Source: Streptomyces sp. 71268 (GTDB lineage: Bacteria > Actinomycetota > Actinomycetes > Streptomycetales > Streptomycetaceae). Taken from it: DNA of 64,000 nucleotides. Position numbers and translations under genes: made by a program. The stretch spans positions 2,015,001 to 2,079,000 of the forward strand of contig NZ_CP114200.1 in assembly GCF_029392895.1 (NCBI RefSeq), given 5' to 3'. The notes under the pieces were generated by a model that did not search any database, had not been told where the DNA came from, and was given only the letters and a program-made list of their open reading frames with translations. This document shows positions 28,169 through 38,146 of the stretch, piece by piece; position 1 is the first letter of the stretch, and each line of letters begins with the position of its first letter.

Positions 28169-29494
28169 ATGACGGGAACAGCGGTCGCGGGTGGGGCGAC
28201 GGGAGCCGGTAGGACCACCGTGGGAACGCCGGGCCAGGGGCGTGGTGTGCCGGCGGGGCCCGGCGCGGCGACGACGGCCGTGCCGCGCAAGGCGGCGCGG
28301 GCGGGTGGGTTCAGCGCCTTCCCGTTGCGCCAACTCGTGCTCGTGGAGATCGCCGCCGCCGTGCTGCTCGTGGCCTGGGTCGTCGACACGCTGCTGGTGG
28401 TGCCCGCCGCGGCCGTCGCCACCGTGCTGGTGCTGGTCGCCGTGGTGCGCCGGCGCCGGCGCTCGTTGCCGGAGTGGCTGGCGACCGCGCGGGGCCTGCG
28501 TCAGCGCACGCGCCGGGCCGCTTCGGTACGCGTTCCGGCCGGCACCGACCCGGGGCTCGCGCCGGTCCTGGAGTGCGAGCCGGCGCTGCGCACGTACTCC
28601 TTCGCCGGCCGTTCACGGCGCGACGTGGGCATGATCGGGGACGGCACGTTCCTGACGGCCGTGTTGCGCGTGGAGGCCGCTGACCACGGCCTGCGGCCGG
28701 CGGGTGGCGAACGTTCGCTGCCTCTTGAGCTGTTGCGTGAGGCCATGGACGTGGACGGCGTACGGCTGGAGTCGACCCAGGTCGTGCAGCACACCCAACC
28801 AGCGCCCGCGCCCCATCTGCCACAGCAGACGGCGGCCATGCGTAACTACGGCCCGCTGCAGGCCCAGTCGGGCGCGCCCGCGCTGCGCGTGACCTGGGTC
28901 GCGCTGAAGCTCGATCCGGAGCTGTGCCCGGAGGCGGTCGCCGCCAGGGGCGGCGGGTTGGGCGGGGCGCAGCGGAGCCTGTTGCGCGCGGCCGACCAGT
29001 TGGCCAGCCGACTGATAGGCGCCGGCTTCCGGGCGGACGTGCTCTCCGAGGCGGAGCTGATCGCGGCCGTGGCCGCCGCCGCGTGCGCCAACCCGATCGC
29101 CGCCGCGTCCGGCGGCTCGTCGGGCGGGCCGGCGCGGCGCACCGTGGAGACCTCCCGTACCTGGCGCTGTGACGACCGTCGACACACCACATACTGGGTC
29201 GGCCGGTGGCCCCAGTTGGGCACCAGCGCGACGCCGTTGGCTCGCCTGGTGTCGCTACTGACGGCCGTGCCGGTGCTGGCGACGACGTTCAGCCTGACCC
29301 TCGCGCGCGGCGGCAGCCAGGAGGTCGCCCTCAGTGGACACGTACGGATCACGGGGCGCAGCGACGATGAACTAGTCAGCGCGCGGCGCGAGTTGGAGCG
29401 TACGGCGCGCGAGGCCAAGGCCGGCCTGGTCCGGCTGGACCGTGAGCAGGTGCCCGGCGTACTGGCCACCCTGCCGCTTGGGGGGACCCGCTGA
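28169..29494 (+). CDS. eccE: type VII secretion protein EccE
   Basis: 441-aa peripheral membrane component of the ESX complex. After a flexible Gly/Thr-rich N-terminus of about 45 residues come two adjacent transmembrane helices (LVLVEIAAAVLLVAWVVDTLL and VVPAAAVATVLVLVAVV, residues about 55-95). The cytoplasmic domain that follows matches EccE in order and length, including DVGMIGDG and TTYWVGRWP. Its stop overlaps the next start (TGATG), so translation of the 386-aa protein is coupled. Confidence 0.9.
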   Translation: MTGTAVAGGATGAGRTTVGTPGQGRGVPAGPGAATTAVPRKAARAGGFSAFPLRQLVLVEIAAAVLLVAWVVDTLLVVPAAAVATVLVLVAVVRRRRRSLPEWLATARGLRQRTRRAASVRVPAGTDPGLAPVLECEPALRTYSFAGRSRRDVGMIGDGTFLTAVLRVEAADHGLRPAGGERSLPLELLREAMDVDGVRLESTQVVQHTQPAPAPHLPQQTAAMRNYGPLQAQSGAPALRVTWVALKLDPELCPEAVAARGGGLGGAQRSLLRAADQLASRLIGAGFRADVLSEAELIAAVAAAACANPIAAASGGSSGGPARRTVETSRTWRCDDRRHTTYWVGRWPQLGTSATPLARLVSLLTAVPVLATTFSLTLARGGSQEVALSGHVRITGRSDDELVSARRELERTAREAKAGLVRLDREQVPGVLATLPLGGTR

Positions 29495-30654
29495 TGACCA
29501 CACCTCCATCCACGCCCGGGGCCTCTGGCTACCCGCCGGACGCGGCCGGTCCGTACCCCGGGGCGCCCATGGCAGGGGGCGCGGCCCCGAACACCTTCGG
29601 CGCCCCCGGCGCTTCGGGGGGCGCGGGGGCGCCCGGGTCCGCGCGTACGCCGGGAGGCGCTGGCGGCCCGGCACCAACTGGCAACGGGGGTGCGGTGGGC
29701 GGCGCCGGCGTGGTCGCTGGGCAGGGACGGCCGGCACCGGCCACGCCCGGCCCTGCGTCCGGGGCGCCGTTCGCTCACCCCGGCGCGGGCCCCCACACGG
29801 CACCCGCCCCGGCACCCGCCGGGCCCGGCACGCTGGCCCTGGGCCAGCTCGCGCCCGCCGCCTCGCCGCCGGCGTCCACCCCGCCGGGGCCCGTGCCAGC
29901 GGGGGGCGGCACGCCTGGTGACGGGGCAACGGCCGGGGGGCGGCGCGGCGTTCGGGCCAGGTTCGGCTTCGGACTGATCGGCCCGCGCCGCGACCGTCAC
30001 GTGCTGCGGGCCAGTCAACTGTCAGCGTTATCCCTGCCGATCGGCGATGACGGCGTGGTGATCGGGGCCGACCAGCAGCAGCGTCCCGTCACGCTCGGGC
30101 TCAGTCGCCCGGCCCCGTATGACGTCGTGCTCGTCGGCGGGTTGTGGACCGCGCAGGCCCTGGCGCTGCGGGCGGCGGGTACGGGTCTGCGGGTGGCCGT
30201 GGAGACCGGGCGCGCCCAGTCCTGGGGTCCGCTCGTGCAGGCCGCTGGCGGCGGCCACCCCTGCATGGTGACGCACGAGGTGGGTCGGGTGGCACCGCAG
30301 GGGCCGTCGGTGCGCGGCCCCGTGTTGGTCGTACGCGACTGCGGGATGCGCCCGCCACGGGGGCGGGTCACCTCGACGCCCTGGCAGTCGGTCCTGACGT
30401 TGCTGCCCTACGTCAGCCCGGTGGCCCCGCGCCTGCTCGAACATGCCGATCTGGTGGGTATCCAGCGGGTTTCGCCTGACGAGGCCAGCGCGGTGGGCCA
30501 AGTGCTGGCGCTGCCCCAGGCGGATGTGAACGCGCTGTCGTCGCTGCCCGACGAGGTAACTCTGTGGTGTACACGGCGTTCACGGCAGTACGTCACGATA
30601 CGGGCGACGGATATCGAAACGGCGCTCCTGGGCGCACCGCGCCGCGTGGACTGA
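29494..30654 (+). CDS. uncharacterised protein coupled to EccE
   Basis: 386-aa protein without transmembrane segments. Residues 1-150 are a low-complexity Pro/Gly/Ala region. From about residue 155 a folded domain begins (RARFGFGLIGPRRDRHVLRA), with alternating strands and helices such as DVVLVGGLWTAQALALRAA and GPVLVVRDCG. These suggest a Rossmann-like fold without a visible P-loop. It overlaps eccE and precedes the EspI-like ATPase, so it is probably a cytoplasmic accessory of the secretion locus. I do not recognise the family. Confidence 0.8.
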   Translation: MTTPPSTPGASGYPPDAAGPYPGAPMAGGAAPNTFGAPGASGGAGAPGSARTPGGAGGPAPTGNGGAVGGAGVVAGQGRPAPATPGPASGAPFAHPGAGPHTAPAPAPAGPGTLALGQLAPAASPPASTPPGPVPAGGGTPGDGATAGGRRGVRARFGFGLIGPRRDRHVLRASQLSALSLPIGDDGVVIGADQQQRPVTLGLSRPAPYDVVLVGGLWTAQALALRAAGTGLRVAVETGRAQSWGPLVQAAGGGHPCMVTHEVGRVAPQGPSVRGPVLVVRDCGMRPPRGRVTSTPWQSVLTLLPYVSPVAPRLLEHADLVGIQRVSPDEASAVGQVLALPQADVNALSSLPDEVTLWCTRRSRQYVTIRATDIETALLGAPRRVD

Positions 30655-30978
30655 CGCCCCCGGGTGGTCGGTTCGCGCGCCGGGTGAGGCTGACGGGGCG
30701 CAGATGTGCCGGGTGCTCCGAGACGCCGGGCCTGGAGCGCACGGGGCGCGGGGGCCGCGATCGCCGGGCGGACACCGCCGGTTCCCCTCGCGTGGACCGG
30801 GGCCAGGGGGCGGGCCTGCCGTTGTTGCGCTCATGGTGATTAGTCTTGGTGTGGAGTGCGGAGAACCTGATTGCGGTGGCTCCGCGTCCCCATGGGGGAA
30901 AGCCGAGCGGTCGTGCGACGGGAACGGTCGGCCCGCCGGAAAATTCGAGGGTGCTCGACCACACCAGCAGGAGGCATT
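30655..30978 (+). other. spacer upstream of the EspI-like gene
   Basis: 324 bp of GC-rich DNA. The only clear signal is the ribosome site GCAGGAGG at 30967-30974. A less GC-rich patch at about 30830-30860 (GTGATTAGTCTTGGTGTGG) is the best place for a promoter, but no hexamer pair is convincing. Confidence 0.3.
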
Positions 30979-33900
30979 GTGAACAGCGATCGGGACGAGA
31001 TCCGCACGGGCGGAACCAACCCGGGCGAGGATCAGTCCGACGCGGACGCCGAGCACACGGGCGAGTTCACTATCGACTACACCCCGCCTGCCTGGTATAC
31101 GCAGAACGCTGCCTCCTCTTCGCCTTCCTCTTCGTCGTCGCCTTCCTCGGCGTTCGCCTCGTCCACACCGCCGCCCCCGCCGTCGAGTTCGGCTTCTGCC
31201 TCACCGTGGCCGCCCATGCCGTCGGTGCCCGCGACGCCTCCACCATCCGGCGGTCACGACGCGGCCTCCGGCTCCACCGCTCCCCCGCCGCCGACCGGGA
31301 GCCCCGTAGCGGTGCCGGGGCTGCCCGCGCCGGACGCGTACCAGTCCTCCTGGGCGCCGCCTGCGGTGACACCGAAGGTCGACGTGTCGACACCACCGGC
31401 GGCGGACGAGTCGGGCGCAACCGGCGCGCCGGAGGCCGGAACGAGGTCGGAATCCGCTTCCACTTCGAATTCCGGTTCGGTTTCCGCTTCGTCTTCGGGC
31501 GCGGTCCTCGACAAGGAGGGCTCCGACGCGGGCGGCGGCGCGGCGCGCGATGCCGTAGGCGCGGGCGTGGATGCGGAGGCGGACGCGACCGCGGGTGGCG
31601 ACGGAGCGGGTACCGACGCCGCGAAGCCGGCCGACACGGACGCCGCGCCCGCAGGCGCCGCCGAGTCGTCAACCGACGCCCGCGGCGGTGCGCGGGACGA
31701 TGCGGACGGCGCGGCCGAGGCCGTGGCGGACCGCGAGCCGAGCACGGGTGGGGGCCCCGCCGCGACTGAGCCCGGTCAGAGCCCCTCCACCGTGCGCTTC
31801 TCCACCGCCTCGCTCCAGCGCGACATGGAGGAGATCGCGGCACGCGGAAACGCCGATCGGGCGGACGGGTCCGTGGGTGAGGTACCGAGTTCGTCCGGCG
31901 GACAGGAGTCGTCCGCCAGCGCGCGGCCCGAAGCGTCCTCCAGCGCCGGGTCGGTGACCGGCGCCGCCGGCCCTGGCACCATGCGGTTCTCCACCGCGGC
32001 GATGCGGCGCGAGGCGGCGGAGCGCGGAGCGGGCGGCAACGAGGCCGCCTCGCCCGACGCCACCGGGGCGGATGCCGCGCGCGAGGCCGGCGCCGGGGCG
32101 CCGTCCGACGCCGCGTCGCCGGGCGCCCCTGCACCCGCCACACCGCCGTACGCTCCCGACGCCCAGCCCGCGACGGCCTGGCCGCCGGCTGCCCCGCAGA
32201 CCGGCCTGCCGCCGCTGCCGCCGAACTTCGAGCGGGCCACACCGCCGCCCGCCGGACAGTCCGGCCCCGCGGCACACGGCGCCGCCGGCCCCGCCGCGTC
32301 GCCGCCGCTGGGTACACAGTGGGGCGCGGACCAGTCCGCCGCACCGCACGCGGGCGGTGCTCCCGGGCAGGCGTCGGCCGCTTCGGACAACGCCGCCGCA
32401 TCGGGCGCGGCGCCCGCCGCCGCGCCGGCGCCGCAGCAGAGCGGGCCGTGGGCGCCGCCCACGCCGCACGCACAGCCCCAGCCCGGCCTCGCGCCGCCGC
32501 CCGGACAGCAGCACCAGGCGCCCAACGCGGCGCCACAGCAGGGCGGTTACGGCTACCCGCAGCAGGGTGGCCCCGGCGCGGCAGCGCCGTTCCCCGGCGC
32601 ACAGCCGTCCGACGCACAGTCCGTCGCCGATCACGCCGCCGCCCAGCACGCACCGTCCGCGCAGCACACGCCAGGCGGCCCCGGCCATGACCCGAGGAAC
32701 GGCGCGCCCGGCCAGGTGGCCGGCCCCGGTCCGCAGGCCGGCGGCGCGCCCGCGCAGGCGGCAGCCCACGGGCAGCCCGGCCCCGCCGCCCCGTCCGGCT
32801 ACGGCTACCCGCTGGCCGCCCCGACTTCGGCCCCAGGCCCGGCGGGCAGCGCTGAGCAGCAGCAGGCGGCCCCGGCCACCGCTCACCCGGGCGCGGCGCC
32901 GGGCGGCTACGGCTTCCCGCAGTCCGGGGCGCCGAACGCGGCCCCCGCAGCCGGCGGCCAGGGCGCCGTGCCGCCGGGCGGGTACGGGTTCCCACAGCCC
33001 ACCGCGCCCACCCCCGAGCAGGGGCAGTCCGGCCAGCAGGCGCAGCACGGCGCGGCCGGCCCGTACGCGGGGCAACAGGCGGCGCCCGCGCAGGGGCACG
33101 GGGCCGCAGCACAGCCGCACGGGGCCGGTCCCGTTGACCCGCGCTCCGGGGAGTGGCCGACCGCGCCGGCCGACCAACGCGCGCGCACGGGGCACGGGGC
33201 CGGCGCCCCGCTCGGCTACACCGCGGCCGTCGAACTGTCCTCCGACCGCCTGCTGCGCGCCAAGCAGAAGCCCAAGAAGCAGGGCGGGGCGGCGTCGCGG
33301 TTCAAGTTGGGTGGCAAGAAGGAGGAGGCGGAGCGGCAGCGCAAGCTGGAGCTGATCCGTACGCCGGTGCTGTCCTGCTACCGGATCGCGGTCATCAGCC
33401 TCAAGGGCGGCGTCGGCAAGACCACGACGACGACGGCGCTCGGCGCGACGCTCTCCACGGAGCGGCAGGACAAGGTCATCGCCATCGACGCCAACCCGGA
33501 CGCCGGTACGCTCGGCCGCCGCGTCCGGCGCGAGACCGGGGCGACCATCCGCGACCTGGTCACGGCGATCCCGTACCTCAACAGCTACATGGATATCCGG
33601 CGGTTCACCTCACAGGCCCCGTCGGGCCTGGAGATCCTCGCCAACGACGTGGACCCGGCCGTCTCGACGACCTTCAACGACGAGGACTACCGCCGCGTCA
33701 TCGACGTGCTCGGCAAGCAGTACCCGATCATCCTCACCGACTCCGGCACCGGCCTGCTCTACAGCGCCATGCGCGGCGTCCTCGACCTCGCGCACCAGCT
33801 CATCATCATCTCCACGCCGTCGGTCGACGGCGCGAGCAGCGCGAGCACCACGCTCGACTGGCTCTCCGCGCACGGTTACGCCGATCTGGTGTCGCGCAGC

Positions 33901-34590
33901 ATCACCGTCATCTCCGGCGTCCGCGAGACCGGAAAGATGATCAAGGTCGAGGACATCGTGTCGCACTTCGAGACCCGCTGCCGCGGCGTGGTCGTGGTGC
34001 CGTTCGACGAGCACCTGGCGGCGGGCGCCGAGGTCGATCTGACGATGATGCGGCCCAAGACCCGTGAGGCGTACTTCAACCTCTCCGCGCTGGTCGCCGA
34101 GGACTTCACCCGGGCCCAGCAGGAGCAGGGCCTGTGGACGACGGACGGCAGCGCCGCCCAGCCCCCGCACGTGGCCCCGCCGATGCCGGGCCAGCAGGGC
34201 GCTCCTCCCGCCACGGGGTACCCGGCGCAGCAGCAGCCCCCCGGCTACGGGCAGCAGCCCGGCGACCCGTACGGCCAGCCGCAACCGGGCCCCGGCGGGG
34301 CGGCGTACCCGCAGCACCAGGGCTTCCCGCGGCAACCGGGCCCGCAGCCGGGGCAGAGCTGGCAGCAGCAGCCTCCGGCGCCCCAGCCCGACCCTCAGGG
34401 GCAGGCGGGCCAGTACGGGGCGCAGCAGGCCGCCCAGCCGGCCCCGCAGGGGCAGCAGCCCGGGCAGGCCCCGTACGGGTACGGCTACCCCCTGCCCGGC
34501 CAACCCGGCGCGCACCAGCAAGCGGGCCAGGACAACCAGCAAGGCGCCGGCCAGGGCGGCTGGCCGCAGCCGCCGGCGCCGCAGCAGTAG
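30979..34590 (+). CDS. EspI-like ParA/MinD-family ATPase with very long disordered arms
   Basis: 1203-aa protein. Residues 1 to about 770 are Ala/Pro/Gly/Gln/Ser-rich and repetitive, with recurring GGYGFPQ and GYGYPL motifs and two copies of TMRFSTA/TVRFSTA. At about 808-815 the deviant Walker A KGGVGKTT opens a MinD/ParA domain to about residue 1045 ([45 protein letters not shown]). A Gln/Pro/Gly tail of about 150 residues ends the protein. Mycobacterial EspI has the same plan of a Pro/Ala-rich arm plus a MinD domain, and modulates ESX-1 activity. The GTG at 30979 has AGGAGG just upstream. Confidence 0.87.
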   Translation: MNSDRDEIRTGGTNPGEDQSDADAEHTGEFTIDYTPPAWYTQNAASSSPSSSSSPSSAFASSTPPPPPSSSASASPWPPMPSVPATPPPSGGHDAASGSTAPPPPTGSPVAVPGLPAPDAYQSSWAPPAVTPKVDVSTPPAADESGATGAPEAGTRSESASTSNSGSVSASSSGAVLDKEGSDAGGGAARDAVGAGVDAEADATAGGDGAGTDAAKPADTDAAPAGAAESSTDARGGARDDADGAAEAVADREPSTGGGPAATEPGQSPSTVRFSTASLQRDMEEIAARGNADRADGSVGEVPSSSGGQESSASARPEASSSAGSVTGAAGPGTMRFSTAAMRREAAERGAGGNEAASPDATGADAAREAGAGAPSDAASPGAPAPATPPYAPDAQPATAWPPAAPQTGLPPLPPNFERATPPPAGQSGPAAHGAAGPAASPPLGTQWGADQSAAPHAGGAPGQASAASDNAAASGAAPAAAPAPQQSGPWAPPTPHAQPQPGLAPPPGQQHQAPNAAPQQGGYGYPQQGGPGAAAPFPGAQPSDAQSVADHAAAQHAPSAQHTPGGPGHDPRNGAPGQVAGPGPQAGGAPAQAAAHGQPGPAAPSGYGYPLAAPTSAPGPAGSAEQQQAAPATAHPGAAPGGYGFPQSGAPNAAPAAGGQGAVPPGGYGFPQPTAPTPEQGQSGQQAQHGAAGPYAGQQAAPAQGHGAAAQPHGAGPVDPRSGEWPTAPADQRARTGHGAGAPLGYTAAVELSSDRLLRAKQKPKKQGGAASRFKLGGKKEEAERQRKLELIRTPVLSCYRIAVISLKGGVGKTTTTTALGATLSTERQDKVIAIDANPDAGTLGRRVRRETGATIRDLVTAIPYLNSYMDIRRFTSQAPSGLEILANDVDPAVSTTFNDEDYRRVIDVLGKQYPIILTDSGTGLLYSAMRGVLDLAHQLIIISTPSVDGASSASTTLDWLSAHGYADLVSRSITVISGVRETGKMIKVEDIVSHFETRCRGVVVVPFDEHLAAGAEVDLTMMRPKTREAYFNLSALVAEDFTRAQQEQGLWTTDGSAAQPPHVAPPMPGQQGAPPATGYPAQQQPPGYGQQPGDPYGQPQPGPGGAAYPQHQGFPRQPGPQPGQSWQQQPPAPQPDPQGQAGQYGAQQAAQPAPQGQQPGQAPYGYGYPLPGQPGAHQQAGQDNQQGAGQGGWPQPPAPQQ

Positions 34591-34609
34591 GCAGCGGGAC
34601 ATACGACAG

Positions 34610-34669
34610 CGGGGCCCGCACCGTCGCCCGGACACCCTCTGGTGTCCGAGCGCCACGGTGCGGGCCCCG
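34610..34669. terminator. strong compound terminator after the EspI-like gene
   Basis: CGGGGCCCGCACCGT (34610-34624) pairs with 34655-34669. Inside, CGGACACC (34629-34636) pairs with GGTGTCCG (34641-34648) over a CTCT loop. It lies 20 bp after the stop and between convergent genes, so it may also stop ribF transcripts. Confidence 0.85.
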
Positions 34670-34847
34670 TCGTTCGCGACCCCGCTCGTGCGCGGACAGT
34701 GCCATAGCGCCCCGGGCGCCGACGCCACGGAGCAAGCCGCGCTCTACTCGCAAGGCCCGCCCCGGGCGCGCGCCCCGGCCGCCGCCGAGAGCCCCTGGAG
34801 CCGGGCGCTCCGGCTGGCTCAGGCCGCTTGCCGGGGCGCTGCCCGGT

Positions 34848-35825
34848 TCAGGACTGCTCGGCGCCGTCGTGGGCGGCCACGAGTTCCCGGGCGCGCCGCA
34901 CATCGACGGCCATGCGCTCCAGCAGCGCCTCGATGGTCGCGAACTTCTCCTGCCCCCGCAGGAAGGCGAGGAAGTCGACCTCCACGTGGAGCCCGTACAG
35001 GTCGAGCCCGACCCGGTCGATCGCGTACGCCTCCACCGTCCGCTCCGTGCCGTCGAACTGCGGGTTGGTGCCGACCGAGATGGCCGCCGGCATCGCCTCC
35101 CCGTTCGCCGTGAGCCAGCCGGCGTAGACGCCGTCGGCCGGGATCGCCGTGTGCGGCAGGGTCTCCAGGTTGGCGGTGGGATAGCCGAGCTCGCGCCCGC
35201 GCTGCGCGCCCCGTACGACGACGCCCTCCACCCGGTGCGGGCGACCCAGCACCTCCATGGCGCCCGCCACGTCGCCCTCGGCGACGAGCTTGCGGGTCAA
35301 CGTCGACGAGAACGGCTCGCCGCCTCCTGCCTCGCCCCGCTCGTAGAGGTCGACGATCTCGACCTCGTAGTCGTAGGTGCGGCCGAGTTCCCTGAGCGTC
35401 TCCACGTTGCCGGCGGCCTTGTGCCCGAAGCGGAAGTTCGGGCCCTCCACGACCACCTTCGCGCGCAACTTGTCCACGAGCACCTTGACCACGAACTCGC
35501 TCGGCGGGAGCTTCGAGAACTCCATCGTGAACGGCAGGATCAGCACCGCGTCCACTCCCAGCTCCGCCATCAGCTCGGCGCGCCGGTGGTGCGGGGCCAG
35601 CAGCGGTGGGTGGCTGCCGGGGCGCACGACCTCGCTCGGGTGCGGGTCGAAGGTCACCACCACCGCGGGTACGCCGAGCTCGCGCGCCCGCGCCACGGCC
35701 CGACCGATGATCAACTGGTGCCCGCGGTGCACGCCGTCGTACGAGCCGATGGTGACCACGCTGCGTCCCCCAGACCCAAAGAATGCTGCCTCGGGGATGT
35801 CCTCCAAGCCACGCCAGCGTTGCAC
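34848..35825 (-). CDS. ribF: bifunctional riboflavin kinase/FAD synthetase
   Basis: 325-aa enzyme that makes FMN and then FAD. The N-terminal adenylyltransferase domain has the nucleotide-binding GSYDGVHRGHQ (about residue 28) and FDPHPSEV. The C-terminal riboflavin kinase domain has GRPHRVEGVVVRGAQRGRELGYPTAN, with the PTAN motif, and a second half with DGVYAGW. Length is standard. It lies at the end of the nusA-infB-truB group, 326 bp after truB. Confidence 0.96.
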   Translation of the reverse strand: MQRWRGLEDIPEAAFFGSGGRSVVTIGSYDGVHRGHQLIIGRAVARARELGVPAVVVTFDPHPSEVVRPGSHPPLLAPHHRRAELMAELGVDAVLILPFTMEFSKLPPSEFVVKVLVDKLRAKVVVEGPNFRFGHKAAGNVETLRELGRTYDYEVEIVDLYERGEAGGGEPFSSTLTRKLVAEGDVAGAMEVLGRPHRVEGVVVRGAQRGRELGYPTANLETLPHTAIPADGVYAGWLTANGEAMPAAISVGTNPQFDGTERTVEAYAIDRVGLDLYGLHVEVDFLAFLRGQEKFATIEALLERMAVDVRRARELVAAHDGAEQS

Positions 35826-35960
35826 TGTGCCCGCTCCTCACCCGAACTCTTGTCTGTCCAATGACGCAGGTCTAAGACTGCCATGCCCACGTCCCGTCCC
35901 CGCCATCACCCACCCGTCCCCGCACGCCCCGGGCTCACCCACCGCGGGAGCCTGCCAGGG

Positions 35961-35988
35961 CTCCGTGCTCCGTGCTCCGTGCTCCGAG
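35961..35988. repeat. short heptamer array, CTCCGTG x3 plus CTCCGAG
   Basis: Three perfect units and one degenerate unit on the plus strand, in the truB-ribF spacer (both genes on the minus strand). It is the shortest CTCCGTG array in the window and has no CCCCGTG module or linker beside it. Confidence 0.85.
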
Positions 35989-36049
35989 TATGGCGCGACA
36001 AGGACGACGTACCCGCGGACAGCACAGCTCCCGTCGGCGGGCAGCGCGA

Positions 36050-36085
36050 AGCCGCCGGCTCCGTCACGGGACGGGGCCGGCGGCT
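36050..36085 (-). terminator. truB terminator
   Basis: A 16-bp stem pairs 36050-36065 with 36070-36085 over an ACGG loop (AGCCGCCGGCTCCGTC against GACGGGGCCGGCGGCT, one T-G pair). It lies 67 nt after the truB stop. It suggests that ribF is largely transcribed from its own promoter. Confidence 0.8.
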
Positions 36086-36151
36086 GGGGTGCCTGATGGC
36101 GGCGGCGTACGGCGGCGTGGGGCCGTGGCACGGCCTCGCGGCGGGCGGTTC

Positions 36152-37054
36152 CTAGGCGAAGACCGCCAGGCTCTTGGCCTTGCCGTCCCGTTCCTCGATG
36201 AGTGCCAGGAACCGACCGTCGGGGTCGAAGACCGCGACGGGGCCCTCGACGCCGAGCCCAGGGCCCTTGAGGCGGACGCCGTTGCCCAGAAGGCGCGCCT
36301 GTTCGGCGCTGACGTCCCAGCGGGGGAAGGCCGCCGCCGCGGCGTCGGCGATCGGGAGCACCGTCAGCGACGCCTCCAGCTCCTCCAGCGAGTACGCCCC
36401 GGACAGGCCGTAGGGGCCGACCCGGGTACGGCGCAACGCGGTGAGGTGGCCCCCGGTGCCGAGGTCGGTGCCCAGGTCGCGGGCGAGCGCCCGGATGTAC
36501 GTACCCGAGGAGCACACGACCGTGACGTTGAGGTCCACGACGCGCGCGCCGTCGGCGGCGACCGCCTCGCGCATCTCGTGCACGTCGAAGGTCGAGACCG
36601 TCACGGGGCGGGCCGGGATCTCGAACTCCTCGCCCTCCCGTACCCGTGAGTACGACCGCTTGCCGTCGATCTTGATGGCGCTGACCTTGGACGGAACCTG
36701 CTGGATGTCGCCGGTCAGCTTGGCCACGCCGGCGTCGACGGCCGCCCGCTCCAGGCCCTCGGCGCCTGCGGACGCGGTGATCTCGCCCTCGGCGTCGTCG
36801 GTGACGGTGCTCTGGCCGAGCCTGATGGTCGCCGCGTACTCCTTCTCGGTGAGCGCCAGGTGACCGAGGAGTCGGGTCGCCTTCTCCACGCCGATGACCA
36901 GCACGCCGGTCGCCATGGGATCGAGCGTCCCGGCGTGTCCGACCCGGCGCGTTCCCGCGAAGCGACGCAGTTTGGCCACGACGTCGTGCGAGGTAAAGCC
37001 GGCCGGCTTGTCCACGATCACCAGTCCGTCCGGACCGGTTCCCTTGCGCTTCAT
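36152..37054 (-). CDS. truB: tRNA pseudouridine(55) synthase
   Basis: 300-aa enzyme that forms pseudouridine 55 in the T arm of tRNAs. The N-terminal [15 protein letters not shown] and the catalytic motif [16 protein letters not shown], with the essential Asp, are at residues about 12-52. [12 protein letters not shown] near residue 188 is also diagnostic. The start overlaps the rbfA stop (ATGA), so the two are coupled. Confidence 0.97.
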   Translation of the reverse strand: MKRKGTGPDGLVIVDKPAGFTSHDVVAKLRRFAGTRRVGHAGTLDPMATGVLVIGVEKATRLLGHLALTEKEYAATIRLGQSTVTDDAEGEITASAGAEGLERAAVDAGVAKLTGDIQQVPSKVSAIKIDGKRSYSRVREGEEFEIPARPVTVSTFDVHEMREAVAADGARVVDLNVTVVCSSGTYIRALARDLGTDLGTGGHLTALRRTRVGPYGLSGAYSLEELEASLTVLPIADAAAAAFPRWDVSAEQARLLGNGVRLKGPGLGVEGPVAVFDPDGRFLALIEERDGKAKSLAVFA

Positions 37055-37527
37055 GCCTGTGTGGTGCCCTCGCTGCCGGTCTCGGCCTCGGGGGCCTCGT
37101 CGTCGTCCTCGTCCGGCTTGCGGTACGGGTCGGCGTCGCCGGCGTACGTGGCGCCCTCGGACGCCTCGCGTACCTGCGCGTCGGCCGCCTTCGCCTTGGC
37201 GAGCAGGTCGTCGATGGTGCGGGCGTTGTCGGGCAGCGCGTCCGGGACGAACGTCAGCGTGGGGGTGAAGCGGACGCCGGTCTGGCGGCCCACCTCGGAG
37301 CGCAGCACTCCCTTGGCGCTCTCCAGCGCCGCGGCCGACGCGGTGCGCTCCTCCTCGTCGCCGAAGACCGTGTAGAAGACAGTCGCCTCCCGCAGGTCAC
37401 CGGTGACCCGGGTGTCCGTGATCGTCACGTAGCCCAGCCGCGGGTCCTTGATGCGTCGCTGCAGGGTCTCCGCGACCACGACCCGGATGCGGTCAGCCAG
37501 CTTGCGTGCCCGCGCGGTGTCGGTCAT
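37051..37527 (-). CDS. rbfA: 30S ribosome-binding factor A
   Basis: 158-aa factor that matures the 30S subunit and 16S 5' end. The KH-like core ([49 protein letters not shown]) ends near residue 118. It is followed by an acidic tail rich in Glu and Asp, common in actinobacteria. The gene overlaps truB by 4 nt. Confidence 0.96.
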   Translation of the reverse strand: MTDTARARKLADRIRVVVAETLQRRIKDPRLGYVTITDTRVTGDLREATVFYTVFGDEEERTASAAALESAKGVLRSEVGRQTGVRFTPTLTFVPDALPDNARTIDDLLAKAKAADAQVREASEGATYAGDADPYRKPDEDDDEAPEAETGSEGTTQA

Positions 37528-37678
37528 GCGTCTTCTTCTCTCTTCTTCGGTTCACGTATCAAGTCGTCGGACGCGGCGCCGTGGCTCCCCGCGCCGTCGC
37601 GGGGCCCCGTTGCGAACCGCCACCGGCCCAGCCACCGCGGGCCCGCCGCGAGGTCGGGCGGTGCCCCGACGGTCACGG

Positions 37679-37972
37679 TCAGTCGTCGTCGCCGTGGTAC
37701 CGCCGTCTGACTGACAGCAGCTCCACTTCGGGGCGAGCGGCGACCCAGCGTTCGCATCGGTCGAGCACGTCCGCGAGGTGCCCCGTGTCCCCGGAGACCG
37801 CCGCCAGACCGATCTCGGCCCTGCGGTAGAGGTCCTGGTCGCCGACCTCCGCCACGCTCACCGCGTACTTGCGGTACAGCTCGGCGACGATCGGGCGGAC
37901 GACGGAGCGCTTCTCCTTCAACGACCGTACGTCGCCGAGGAGCAGATCGAAGGACAAGGTCCCTACATACAT
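37679..37972 (-). CDS. ylxP: DUF503 protein, YlxP-like
   Basis: 97-aa protein, MYVGTLSFDLLLGDVRSLKEKRSVV, of the DUF503 family. The same small gene sits between infB and rbfA in Bacillus, where it is called ylxP. Its role is unknown, with a link to ribosome maturation inferred from position. The ATG at 37972 gives the conserved N-terminus; the longer open frame would add 24 unlikely residues. No strong ribosome site is visible. Confidence 0.92.
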   Translation of the reverse strand: MYVGTLSFDLLLGDVRSLKEKRSVVRPIVAELYRKYAVSVAEVGDQDLYRRAEIGLAAVSGDTGHLADVLDRCERWVAARPEVELLSVRRRYHGDDD

Positions 37973-38073
37973 GTCTGTCCGGTTAACCCGCCGGTTCGGG
38001 GTAGCCCCCCGCCACTGCTTGGCAGGGACACCAGAACCGTACACGCAACGGCCGAGGCCGATCGACGGGATTT

Positions 38074-38105
38074 CCCCTCCGCCGCTGTCACCAGCGGCGG
38101 AGGGG
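38074..38105 (-). terminator. infB terminator
   Basis: A perfect 14-bp stem (CCCCTCCGCCGCTG at 38074-38087 with 38092-38105) over a TCAC loop, 42 nt after the infB stop. On the minus strand it is followed by GAAATCCC. Confidence 0.85.
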
Positions 38106-38146
38106 GCCCGGCCGACCGGCCCCGGACCGTTACGGGTCAGACGAGA

